Below are positions 24,149-31,988 of a stretch of 63,469 nt of DNA, in pieces. Location of the stretch: positions 1 through 63,469 of the forward strand of contig JADGQS010000002.1 in NCBI GenBank assembly GCA_017881585.1. Direction: 5' to 3'. The stretch is from Gemmatimonadaceae bacterium. Lineage in GTDB: Bacteria; Gemmatimonadota; Gemmatimonadetes; Gemmatimonadales; Gemmatimonadaceae. A model generated the notes under the pieces. The model worked only from the letters and a program-made list of their open reading frames with translations, did no database searches and was not told the DNA's origin. How positions within the stretch are numbered: the first letter of the stretch is position 1; each line of letters opens with the position of its first letter. The position numbers and the translations under genes were made by a program.

Positions 24149-25491
24149 ACCCAACGTCGAAGCTGGACGAGTCGCACGATCCCGCGCTTCGCTCGTGGAT
24201 CGGGAGCGCGAACGATTCCGCGGCGGACTTCCCGATCCAGAATCTTCCGTTCGGCGTGTTTCGCCACGACTTCGAGGAGCGGCCGCGCGTCGGCATCGCG
24301 ATCGGCGACCAGGTGCTCGATTGCCTGGCCGCGGCGCGCGCCGGCTGTTTCGCGGCGCTCGGACCGCTGGTCGACGACGCGCTGCAGTCGTGGTCGCTGA
24401 ACGCGCTGCTCGCGCTCGGCCGCGGCGATGCGCGCGCCGTGCGGCTCGCGGCGAGCCGCCTGCTCCGCCGCGGCACGCCCGAGGGACGGCGGGCGCAGAC
24501 CCTGCGTGAGACCATCATCGTGGGCATGGATCACCTCTCGATGCTGGTGCCGGCGGAGATCGGCGACTACACGGACTTCTACGCGTCCCTGTATCACGCG
24601 ACGAATGTGGGCGCGATGTTCCGGCCCGACGCGCCGTTGCTTCCCAACTACAAGTACGTCCCGATCGGCTATCACGGCCGCGCGTCGTCGATCGTCGCGA
24701 ACGGCACACCGGTGCGCCGGCCTCGCGGCCAGACGCGGCCCGATGCGAACGCGCCGCCCGTGTACGGACCGGCGAAGAGCCTCGATTACGAGCTCGAAGT
24801 CGGTGCGTTCGTCTGCGGAGAGAATGCGATCGGCGAGACCGTCCCGATCGCGCGCGCCGAGGAGCGCATCTTCGGCCTGTGCCTGCTGAACGACTGGTCC
24901 GCCCGCGACATGCAGAGCTGGGAGTACCAGCCGCTCGGTCCGTTTCTCGCGAAGAGCTTCGCCACGACGGTCGGCCCCTGGGTCGTGACGCTCGACGCAC
25001 TGGAGCCGTTCCGCACCGCGGCATTCGCACGGCCGATGGGAGATCCGGCGCCGCTTCCGTACCTGAACGACCCGGGTGATCAGTTGCGCGGCGGATTCGG
25101 CATCACGCTCGAGGTGTGGCTGCGCTCCGAGACGATGCGCGCGGCGGAGATTCCCGCCGTTCGCCTGTCCCGGGGGTCGTTCGGGTCGATGTACTGGACA
25201 GTCACCCAACTCCTCACGCACCATTCGAGCAACGGCTGCAATTTGCGGCCGGGCGACTTGCTCGGCAGCGGCACCGTGTCGGGGCCGGAGAAGGGTTCGC
25301 GCGGCTGCCTGCTCGAGCTCGCTTCGCGCGGCGCGGAGCCGGTGCAACTGCCCTCGGGCGAGCAGCGGTCGTTCCTCGCCGACGGCGACGAGGTAATCTT
25401 CCGGGGCTGGTGCGAACGCGACGGCGTCACGCGAATCGGGTTCGGCGAGTGTCGCGGCGAAGTTCGGGCGGCTTCCCCAGGAGTGGAGTGA
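24145..25491 (+). CDS. fahA: Fumarylacetoacetase
   Basis: Last enzyme of tyrosine degradation; it cleaves fumarylacetoacetate to fumarate and acetoacetate. The 448 residues match the full-length enzyme with its N-terminal domain (FPIQNLPFGVFRHDFEERPR). Catalytic and metal motifs are DYTDFYASLYHATNVG, PIGYHGRASSIVANGTPVRR, SLDYELEVGAFV and LNDWSARDMQSWEYQPLGPF, then GDLLGSGTVSGPEKGSRGCL. GTG 24145 overlaps the upstream gene as GTGA; the ORF track start at 24025 reads shadow sequence. No other tyrosine-pathway gene is in the window. Confidence 0.95.
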   Translation: MNPTSKLDESHDPALRSWIGSANDSAADFPIQNLPFGVFRHDFEERPRVGIAIGDQVLDCLAAARAGCFAALGPLVDDALQSWSLNALLALGRGDARAVRLAASRLLRRGTPEGRRAQTLRETIIVGMDHLSMLVPAEIGDYTDFYASLYHATNVGAMFRPDAPLLPNYKYVPIGYHGRASSIVANGTPVRRPRGQTRPDANAPPVYGPAKSLDYELEVGAFVCGENAIGETVPIARAEERIFGLCLLNDWSARDMQSWEYQPLGPFLAKSFATTVGPWVVTLDALEPFRTAAFARPMGDPAPLPYLNDPGDQLRGGFGITLEVWLRSETMRAAEIPAVRLSRGSFGSMYWTVTQLLTHHSSNGCNLRPGDLLGSGTVSGPEKGSRGCLLELASRGAEPVQLPSGEQRSFLADGDEVIFRGWCERDGVTRIGFGECRGEVRAASPGVE

Positions 25492-25496
25492 GCGCA

Positions 25497-26078
25497 ATGG
25501 ATGCGATTTGGCACGACATGATGGTCTCGGGAATTCCGCTCGCGGAGAAAGTGATCCGCACCGTCGCGGTCTACGGATTTCTCATCGCCGGACTGCGGCT
25601 CTTCGGCAAGCGCGAGCTGGGACAGCTGAACCCGCTCGACTTCATCGTGCTGCTCCTGCTCTCCAATACGGTGCAGAACGCCATCATCGGCAACGACAAC
25701 TCGCTCGCGGGCGGCCTGATCGGCGCGGGCGTGCTGTTCGTGATCAACGACGTGCTCGTGCGATATTCGTATCGATATCCGAAACTGCGCCGATTGATAG
25801 AGGGGCGCGCCGAGGATCTCATCAAGGACGGCCACGTGATCGCGGCCGCACTCGGCCACAACCTGATCACTCGCGAGGAACTCCAGACCGCGGCGCGCAA
25901 GCAGGGGATCGAACATTTCAGCGATGTTTCACGCGCGCGGCTCGAGGTGAGCGGCGCCGTGAGTTTCGTGGTCAAGGATCCGACCGAGCTCCAGCGCTTC
26001 CACGCGGACCTGGTCGCGCGGCTCGAATCGATCGAGCGGCGGCTCCCGACGGCGGCGCCTTCGGGCGGAGCGGTCTGA
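25497..26078 (+). CDS. DUF421/YetF-family membrane protein
   Basis: Protein of 193 residues with about three membrane segments in its first 90 residues (VIRTVAVYGFLIAGLRLFG, PLDFIVLLLLSNTVQNAIIG, LIGAGVLFVINDVLV), then a cytosolic YetF domain. The family marks LRLFGKRELGQLNPLDFIV and GNDNSLAGGLIG are clear, and IKDGHVIAAALGHNLITREEL follows. The function of the family is not known. It starts 5 nt after fahA, with ATG 25497 chosen over the much longer ORF-track frame. Confidence 0.87.
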   Translation: MDAIWHDMMVSGIPLAEKVIRTVAVYGFLIAGLRLFGKRELGQLNPLDFIVLLLLSNTVQNAIIGNDNSLAGGLIGAGVLFVINDVLVRYSYRYPKLRRLIEGRAEDLIKDGHVIAAALGHNLITREELQTAARKQGIEHFSDVSRARLEVSGAVSFVVKDPTELQRFHADLVARLESIERRLPTAAPSGGAV

Positions 26079-26112
26079 CGATACCGGCGGTGACCCCCAC
26101 GATTGGAGATCG

Positions 26113-27021
26113 ATGATGCGGAAACGCGATGTGGTGATGGCGGCGGTACTCGCCCTCGTGACGCTCGGCTCGGCTGCCAAGGCCCAGGCGGGCACCGACG
26201 TCTGGATCGTCTCGATGAAGCAGACCGGGATCGCCGTGAGCTTCGGCGATCCACGGAACGCCACCGACCGGCCGGGCTACGACAACCAGCCGTCGTTCAC
26301 CGCGAAGGGCGATGCCGTGCTCTACACATCGACCGACGCGAGCGGGAAGACCGACAGCTGGCGCTTCACGCTCCCCGACGGCAAGCCCACGCGGCTCACG
26401 AACCTGCCGATGAGCCTGTATTCGCCAACGGTCACGCCCGATGGCAAGTCTTTTTCGTTCATTCGAGTGGAGCCCGACTCGACGCAGGGGCTCTGGAAGC
26501 TTCCGCTCGACGGCCAGGGCGCGGCGTCGAAGGTGTTTCAGAACCTCCGGGTCGGTTACCACGTCTGGGTCGGCGACCACACGGCGGTCGTGTACGTGCT
26601 TCCCCCGCGCGATGCCAAGCGCGGGACACCGAGCACGCTGCAGATCGCAGACGATCGCACGGGCAGGGCGGACACCGTCGCGACGAACGTGGGCCGCGCG
26701 CTCGCCAAGGTGCCCGGGCGCGACGCGATCACGTTCCAGCAACTGGTGAAGGACAGCCTTCCGTGGATCACCGACCTTGACCTGAAGACGAGACAGGCGC
26801 GGCCGATGGTGCAGGCGCCGAAGGGCGCCGACTATCACACGTGGGCGCCGAACGGCGCATTGCTCACTGCGGTCGGCTCGCGCCTCTTTCGCTATACCGA
26901 CGACGGGTGGGCACCCGTCGCCGACTTCGCGAAGTTCGGTGTGAAGAACATCTCGCGCATCGCGGTGAGTCCAAAGGGCAACTGGCTGGCGTTCGTCGCG
27001 GAGGACAAAACGTCGCCGTGA
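26113..27021 (+). CDS. Secreted PD40/TolB-like beta-propeller protein
   Basis: Exported protein of 302 residues with signal peptide AAVLALVTLGSAAKAQA. The mature part is made of WD40-like/PD40 blades, for example NQPSFTAKGDAVLYTSTDAS, YSPTVTPDGKSFSFIRVEPD and RIAVSPKGNWLAFVAED. No peptidase domain follows, so it is a propeller alone, perhaps a binding protein. ATG 26113 or 26116 may be used. Its stop overlaps the start of the next gene as GTGA. Confidence 0.8.
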   Translation: MMRKRDVVMAAVLALVTLGSAAKAQAGTDVWIVSMKQTGIAVSFGDPRNATDRPGYDNQPSFTAKGDAVLYTSTDASGKTDSWRFTLPDGKPTRLTNLPMSLYSPTVTPDGKSFSFIRVEPDSTQGLWKLPLDGQGAASKVFQNLRVGYHVWVGDHTAVVYVLPPRDAKRGTPSTLQIADDRTGRADTVATNVGRALAKVPGRDAITFQQLVKDSLPWITDLDLKTRQARPMVQAPKGADYHTWAPNGALLTAVGSRLFRYTDDGWAPVADFAKFGVKNISRIAVSPKGNWLAFVAEDKTSP

Positions 27022-27599
27022 ACCGTCCGCTGACGCCGCCCGGAGAGTTTCACAATTACTTCGGGCCGCAGGCCGGTCGGTATCGAGAGTATCGTCCACG
27101 GTATCCCGAGGCGCTCTTTCACTATCTCGCGGTGGCCGGCGGCGGCACGCGCGTCGCGCAGGCGCTCCATTGGTTCGATCTCGATCCGTTCCTTCGAGAG
27201 GCGCGCCGCGTTCTCGTCCCCGGCGGCGTGCTCGCCGCCTGGTGCTATGCGCGCTGCACGGTGGACTCCGCCGTCGACGAAATCGTCGACCTCTTCTACA
27301 CGGTGACGCTCGGTCCCTTCTGGCTCAAGGAGCGGCGGCTGGTGGACGAGGGCTACCGCACCATCGCGCTTCCGCTCGACGAAATGGCGCCCCCGCCGTT
27401 CGAGATGACCGAGCAGTGGTCGCTCTCCGAGTTCGCGAGCTACATCCGCACCTGGTCCGCCGTGAACAGGTTCATCGAGGTCCGCGGCGAGGAGCCCGTG
27501 TTCGCGTTCGAGGAAGCCCTCGCGGAGATGTGGGGCGACCCACGGCAACGCCGTCGCGTGAAGTGGCCGGTCCACTGCCGCATTGGCGAGATCCGCTGA
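27018..27599 (+). pseudogene. Class I methyltransferase gene lacking the SAM-binding core
   Basis: The frame of 193 codons is open but the protein cannot be a normal methyltransferase. It begins like its relatives (FHNYFGPQAGRYREYRPRYPEALFHYLAV) and then passes from AGGGTR straight into VAQALHWFDLDPFLREARRVLVPGG. In the family about 70 residues with the SAM-binding D-x-G-x-G-x-G loop and the following strands belong between these two parts. An in-frame deletion is the simplest reading. GTG 27018 overlaps the upstream stop as GTGA. It could be expressed as a truncated protein, but methyl transfer is not expected. An assembly error across this point is the alternative. Confidence 0.65.
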
Positions 27600-27658
27600 G
27601 CGGGCTTGTCGGCGCACGGGGCACAGGGCATCGTTCAAGTTCTCCCACCAGCGGTTCG

Positions 27659-28141
27659 ATGACTCCTGCAAAATCCAGTGCGCCGCGCAGCATGCCTTCC
27701 GGTCCTTCAGTCGTGAAGACGCTGACCGACGCAGCGGACGCCCTCTTTCGCTCCGCGGTCGAGGCGTGCCGCCAGCACGAGCGCGTTGCGCGCTGCACCG
27801 CCCGGGGCTGTTCCGACGACGAGTTGAAGGAGATGGCCGAGCTGTGCGAGTTGGGGCACCGACAGCTCGCGGCGCGCACCGCCGCGTGGGAGAACGCGGC
27901 CGTCGAGGGGCAGGGCAAGACCGACGATGCGTTCTGGCACGCCACGAACGCCCTCTGGCACGCGAGCCGCGAGTTCGCGCGGCGCCACCATTCCTGCGAC
28001 GCCCTCACCACGAAGGTCAGCCGTCGCTCGACCGACACGCTTGGCGCGCTCACGCTCGAGTACGAGCTCGAGGCGTCGGCGCTGCTCGCGCTGAGCCACG
28101 CGGTCGCGGGGTACCGGAGGCAGCGCGGCGATGCGGAATAG
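27659..28141 (+). CDS. Small helical protein of unknown function
   Basis: I do not recognise this 160-residue protein. It lacks a signal peptide or membrane segment and is mostly helical, with several histidines and cysteines (RCTARGCSDDELKEMAELCE, WHATNALWHASREFARRHH). The His/Cys-rich middle might bind metal, but no known motif appears. ATG 27659 or ATG 27692 may be the start. The ORF track frame begins far upstream inside the broken methyltransferase gene and is shadow there. Confidence 0.55.
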   Translation: MTPAKSSAPRSMPSGPSVVKTLTDAADALFRSAVEACRQHERVARCTARGCSDDELKEMAELCELGHRQLAARTAAWENAAVEGQGKTDDAFWHATNALWHASREFARRHHSCDALTTKVSRRSTDTLGALTLEYELEASALLALSHAVAGYRRQRGDAE

Positions 28142-28173
28142 CGGTCGCGGCTTCCGAAGTTGTATGGGGAATA

Positions 28174-28212
28174 CCTGACACGTGAACTTTTTCTGAAACT
28201 CGGTGTGTCAGG
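28174..28212. repeat. Inverted repeat with 8-nt arms upstream of membrane-protein gene
   Basis: CCTGACAC at 28174-28181 is the exact reverse complement of GTGTCAGG at 28205-28212, with 23 nt between. It lies 33 nt after one gene and 46 nt before the next start, so it could be a weak terminator or a regulator site. It is not followed by a T-run. Confidence 0.35.
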
Positions 28213-28258
28213 ATGACCAGCACCGCGGCTCCGACCGGGGGCCGCACATGGAGTAACA

Positions 28259-28963
28259 ATGTTTCTCACGTTTGCATTCATCAGCGCACTCGCCGTCGCC
28301 CCCTCAGACACGCTTCCCGCCTCCGTGCCCGTCGCCGCTCCGACGCCGGCGCCCGTCGCCGCTCCGACGCCGGCGCCCGTCGCCGCTCCAACGCCGGCGC
28401 CCGTCGCCGCTCCAACGCCGGCGCCCCTGGCCGGTCCGATAGAACAGCCCGTCGGCATCGGCGCGCCCGCCTTCGACGGTGACACCACGCCGCGGCGACG
28501 CCGCAAAGCAGTCGAAGTCTCGGATGCCTATGCGCTCAGGCTGAAGATCCATTACATCGCCAGCTACGCGACCCTCCCGATTTTCGCGGCACAGGCGGTG
28601 GTCGGCCAGCAACTCTATGTCGCCGAGCAAGCCGGGAACCGGCCGTCGCAGGTCATGAGGGGCACGCACGACGTCATCGCGGTCGCGCTCGACGGGCTGT
28701 TCGCCGTGAACACCGTGACCGGTGCGTGGAACTGGTGGGAGACGCGGAAGAGCGAGGAGGGCCGCACGTGGCGCACGCTGCACTCTGCACTGATGCTGAT
28801 CGCGGACGGCGGCTTCGCGTACACCACGTATCTCGGCCAGGGCGCCCGCTACACCCGTGGCTCGAATGCGGGGCGCAACCTTCACAAGAACTGGGCGATC
28901 GGATCCGCGTCGGTGGCGCTGGCGAGTTACGTCATGATGTGGAAACCCTTCCGGCGTGACTGA
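28259..28963 (+). CDS. Membrane protein with (PVAAPTPA)4 repeat
   Basis: Protein of 234 residues. A short N-terminal hydrophobic stretch is followed by four copies of PVAAPTPA, a Pro/Ala-rich exported linker. The C-terminal half has about four membrane segments (HYIASYATLPIFAAQAVVG, VIAVALDGLFAVNTVTGAW, LHSALMLIADGGFAYTTYL, NWAIGSASVALASYVMM) with several conserved His (IHYIAS, GTHDVI, TLHSAL, NLHKNW), an arrangement reminiscent of b-type haem membrane proteins. The function is unknown. GGAG lies 8 nt before ATG 28259. The 3' end overlaps the convergent ABC-F gene by 32 nt. Confidence 0.7.
   Translation: MFLTFAFISALAVAPSDTLPASVPVAAPTPAPVAAPTPAPVAAPTPAPVAAPTPAPLAGPIEQPVGIGAPAFDGDTTPRRRRKAVEVSDAYALRLKIHYIASYATLPIFAAQAVVGQQLYVAEQAGNRPSQVMRGTHDVIAVALDGLFAVNTVTGAWNWWETRKSEEGRTWRTLHSALMLIADGGFAYTTYLGQGARYTRGSNAGRNLHKNWAIGSASVALASYVMMWKPFRRD
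28328..28423 (+). repeat. Four tandem 24-bp coding repeats
   Basis: The unit cccgtcgccgctccgacg plus ccggcg (24 bp) occurs four times; copies three and four carry one C>A change. In frame they encode the PVAAPTPA units of the membrane protein above. Copy-number change here would stay in frame and change linker length. Confidence 0.9.
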
Positions 28964-30884
28964 CGACCTCCGCCCAGCGCGCGAGCGCATCGTCGAGCGC
29001 GCGCTGGGCGGCGGTGAGCTCCTTGTCGAGCTTTCCCGCCTGTTTCGCCTTCGCGGCGCTGCCGTCGTAGAGATCCGGGTCGTTGAGCGCGCGGCGCAAC
29101 TCGGCGACCTTTCGTTCGAGATCGTGGACCGCGCGCTCGGCATTGTCGGCGGTTTTCTTTGCGGCGCGCCGCGCGGCCTGGTCCTTCTGCTCCGCGGCGG
29201 CATTCCCGCGCGCGCGCAGTTTTTCCTGGCCGCGCCGCGCGTCCGAGGCGATCGCGTCCGCCGCGCGACGGGCGAGCGCCGCGTCGCGCAACTGACGCTC
29301 CCAGTCGACGAACGTGCCGCCAAAATCCACGAGCTGGTCGCCGTCGAACGCCCACACGCGCGTCGCGAGTTCCCGCAGCAGCGCGCGATCGTGGCTGACG
29401 AGCAGCACGGTCCCGTCGTAGTCCTCGATCGCGTCCTCGATCGCCTCGATCGACTCGACGTCGAGGTGGTTCGTGGGCTCGTCGAGCACGAGCAGGTTCG
29501 CGCGCTGCAGCACGATCACGGCGAGCGCGAGCCGCGACCGCTCGCCGCCGGAGAGGGTTCGGGTGGAACGGAACACCTCCTCGCCGGAGAAGCCGAAGCA
29601 GCCGAGGTGGTTCTGGATCGCGCCCCGCGTCCAGAGCGGGCGGAGGTTCTCGATCACCTCGTACAGGCTCGAGTCGAGCGGGAGCTTGTCGTGGTCCTGC
29701 CGGAAATACGCGGGCGTGACGGAGCCGCCGAGCTTCACCGCGCCGCCCTGCGCCTCGCGTTCACCGATCAGCGTCTGGATCAGCGTGGTCTTTCCCGCTC
29801 CGTTCGGTCCGACCAGCGCGATCACGTCGCCGCGATTCGCGGTCGCGGAGAAGTCGCGCACGAGCGTGCGGTTGCCGATCGCGATCGTGAGGGCCTCCAC
29901 GGAGATCACGCGGTCGCCGCCGCGTTCGGAGATCTCGAGACGGAGTTCCATCGTGCCGCCGGAGCCGGGCGGCGGCGTGAGGCGCGGAAGCCGGTCGAGA
30001 CGCTTGCGGCGTCCCTTCGCCTGCGACGTGTTCTGCCCCGCCAGGTTGCGGCGGATGTAGTCCTCTTCTTTCGCGATCATCTTCCGTTGCTGGTCTACCT
30101 GCCGCTCCAGCGCGAGCCGGCGCTCGGCGCGCTGCTGGACGAAGCTGGAGTAACCGCCCCGGTAGGTTTCCGCGGTGCCGCCCTCCAGGTGGAGCACATG
30201 GTCGGCGATCTCGTCGAGGAACGCGCGGTCATGGCTGATCACGATCACCGTCTCGTCGAGCTCGCGAATGTACTCCTGCAGCCACGCTGTCGTCTCGAGG
30301 TCGAGATGGTTTGTGGGTTCGTCGAGCAACAGGAGGTCGGCGGGAGCGACGAGCTGCGCGGCAAGCCCGACGCGGCCGCGCTCGCCGCCGCTCAGCGTGG
30401 CCACTCGGCGCGTCTTCGACTCTTCCGCGTCGAACGCGAGCCCCTGCAGCACGGCGTCGACGCGCGCGTGGAACGTATAGCCGTCCTCGTGCGCGAAGCG
30501 CTCGAGATCGTGCCCGTACTGCTCGAGCAGGGCCGCCGGTGCCCGCTCCCCGAGCTCGGCGAGCTGCGCCGCCTGCTCCGCGAGCGACAGTTCGAGCGCC
30601 ATGACCGGCGCGTAGGGAAGCGCCGCGGCGTCCCATACGCTCACCGCCGCGCCGAAATCACGGTGCTGGTCGAGCAGCGACACGCGCAGCCCCGGCGTGC
30701 GCGCCATCGCGCCGCGCGCGGGCGTCAGGGTGCCGGTGATTATCTTGAACAGCGACGTCTTGCCGCTGCCGTTGCGGCCCACGATACCCCAACGATCACC
30801 CTTCCCGACCGTAAACGTTACGTCGTGAAAGAGGGTCGTTGCGCCGAATTCGACGGCGATGTCGGAAAGCGAGAGCTGGGACAC
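28932..30884 (-). CDS. ABC-F family ATPase (Uup/YdiF-like)
   Basis: Soluble protein of 650 residues with two ABC domains and no membrane segment. Domain 1 has GIVGRNGSGKTSLF, LSGGERGRVGLAAQL and LLLDEPTNHLDLETT; domain 2 has ALVGPNGAGKTTLI, LSGGERSRLALAVIV and LVLDEPTNHLDVESIE. A basic linker lies between them, and a coiled-coil C-terminal region (VHDLERKVAELRRALNDPDLYDG) matches Uup-type DNA- or ribosome-associated members. ABC-F proteins act on the ribosomal E site or in DNA repair rather than transport. It is divergent from the next membrane gene, 45 nt away. Confidence 0.92.
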   Translation of the reverse strand: MSQLSLSDIAVEFGATTLFHDVTFTVGKGDRWGIVGRNGSGKTSLFKIITGTLTPARGAMARTPGLRVSLLDQHRDFGAAVSVWDAAALPYAPVMALELSLAEQAAQLAELGERAPAALLEQYGHDLERFAHEDGYTFHARVDAVLQGLAFDAEESKTRRVATLSGGERGRVGLAAQLVAPADLLLLDEPTNHLDLETTAWLQEYIRELDETVIVISHDRAFLDEIADHVLHLEGGTAETYRGGYSSFVQQRAERRLALERQVDQQRKMIAKEEDYIRRNLAGQNTSQAKGRRKRLDRLPRLTPPPGSGGTMELRLEISERGGDRVISVEALTIAIGNRTLVRDFSATANRGDVIALVGPNGAGKTTLIQTLIGEREAQGGAVKLGGSVTPAYFRQDHDKLPLDSSLYEVIENLRPLWTRGAIQNHLGCFGFSGEEVFRSTRTLSGGERSRLALAVIVLQRANLLVLDEPTNHLDVESIEAIEDAIEDYDGTVLLVSHDRALLRELATRVWAFDGDQLVDFGGTFVDWERQLRDAALARRAADAIASDARRGQEKLRARGNAAAEQKDQAARRAAKKTADNAERAVHDLERKVAELRRALNDPDLYDGSAAKAKQAGKLDKELTAAQRALDDALARWAEVVSHAGRVSTS

Positions 30885-30929
30885 TCACGAAAGATCGCTG
30901 GCGGACACGAACATTTGGAGTGCTGAGCC

Positions 30930-31427
30930 ATGGCAATTGTCGAGACACTTGTAGCGGCGCTGCAACCGTGGGCCGATTTCTACGGTCACAACAAGGCGGT
31001 GCAGGCCGGCGTCGAGTTCCTGCACGTCGGCGCACTGCTCGTTGGCGGCGGATTCGCCATCGCCTCGGATCGGGCGGCGCTTCGGGCGCTCAGCGCGGAT
31101 CTCGAGCAGAAGAAGCACGTGCTGCGCGACTTCTCGTCGATCCACACGCCCGTGCTCATCGCGCTCACTGTGTCCGTCATTTCCGGCGTGACCATGCTCG
31201 CGAGCGACGTGGGGACCTTCCTCGTCTCGCCGGTGTACTGGACGAAGATGACGCTGGTGCTGCTGTTGCTCATCAACGGCTATCTGGTCAAGCGCGCGGA
31301 CGAGAAGCTCAACGCCGACCCCTCCCCCGGCAACCGCGCTTGGAAGCATTTCAAGTTCAGTTCCATCGCCAGCATCACGCTCTGGCTCAGCACGACGCTT
31401 GCCGGCGTCATACTCCTCAATTCCTGA
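30930..31427 (+). CDS. Four-helix membrane protein partnered with a Rieske protein
   Basis: Integral membrane protein of 165 residues with about four hydrophobic segments (FLHVGALLVGGGFAIASD, HTPVLIALTVSVISGVTMLA, YWTKMTLVLLLLINGYLVK, SSIASITLWLSTTLAGVILL). Two histidines near segment starts could bind haem. I do not recognise a named family. It is followed after 4 nt by a Rieske iron-sulfur protein, so the two may form a small membrane redox unit. Confidence 0.7.
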   Translation: MAIVETLVAALQPWADFYGHNKAVQAGVEFLHVGALLVGGGFAIASDRAALRALSADLEQKKHVLRDFSSIHTPVLIALTVSVISGVTMLASDVGTFLVSPVYWTKMTLVLLLLINGYLVKRADEKLNADPSPGNRAWKHFKFSSIASITLWLSTTLAGVILLNS

Positions 31428-31431
31428 TTCG

Positions 31432-31935
31432 ATGACCGAGACGAATTCGTCCGATGATTGTGGAGGCTGCACGCTGCTCGGCCGCCGCGAGTTTCTCCGC
31501 GACGCCGCGTTCGCCGTGGCCGCGCTCGCGGCCGTGGGAGGCACCGCCGGCGCGATGCCCGTGCACTTCATGAACGCGATCGCCGTGCGGGACGAGATGG
31601 CGACCTATCCATTCCCGGCCGTCGACGGTGTCTATATCGACAGCAAGAAGGAAGTCATCGTCTCCCGTTCGGCCGGCCAGGTCTACGCCTTCATGCTCGC
31701 CTGCCCGCACCAGAACACGGCGCTGCGCTGGAACTCCAAGGACCAGAAGTTCCAGTGTCCGAGGCACCATTCACAGTACAAGCCCGACGGCACTTTCATC
31801 GACGGCCGCGCCACGCGCTCGATGGACCGCTTCGCCGTGGCGCATGAGGGCAGCAACCTCGTCGTGAACCTCGACAAGGTCTTCGAGCAGGATCGCGACG
31901 CGACGGGGTGGAAAGCCGCCGCCGTCACGGCCTAG
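31432..31935 (+). CDS. Rieske [2Fe-2S] protein with Tat-type leader
   Basis: Protein of 167 residues. The leader GRREFLRDAAFAVAALAAVGG has a twin-arginine motif and a hydrophobic segment, so it is probably exported folded or anchored. The Rieske ligands are in ACPHQNTALRW (C-x-H) and CPRHHSQYKPDG (C-x2-H), followed by the loop GRATRSMDRFAV. The domain belongs to the small ferredoxin-like Rieske class rather than a full cytochrome bc1 subunit. It forms a two-gene unit with the upstream membrane protein. The ATG at 31432 is used. Confidence 0.87.
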   Translation: MTETNSSDDCGGCTLLGRREFLRDAAFAVAALAAVGGTAGAMPVHFMNAIAVRDEMATYPFPAVDGVYIDSKKEVIVSRSAGQVYAFMLACPHQNTALRWNSKDQKFQCPRHHSQYKPDGTFIDGRATRSMDRFAVAHEGSNLVVNLDKVFEQDRDATGWKAAAVTA

Positions 31936-31988
31936 AATTTCTCTCGTGGGTTGGGCGCGGCGCTCACAAGAAAAGGCGACGGGCGTCG

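Noticed and set aside
28327-28424. Possible CRISPR array in the 24-bp repeats
   Set aside because: The units are directly tandem without spacers, lie in a reading frame and encode PVAAPTPA.
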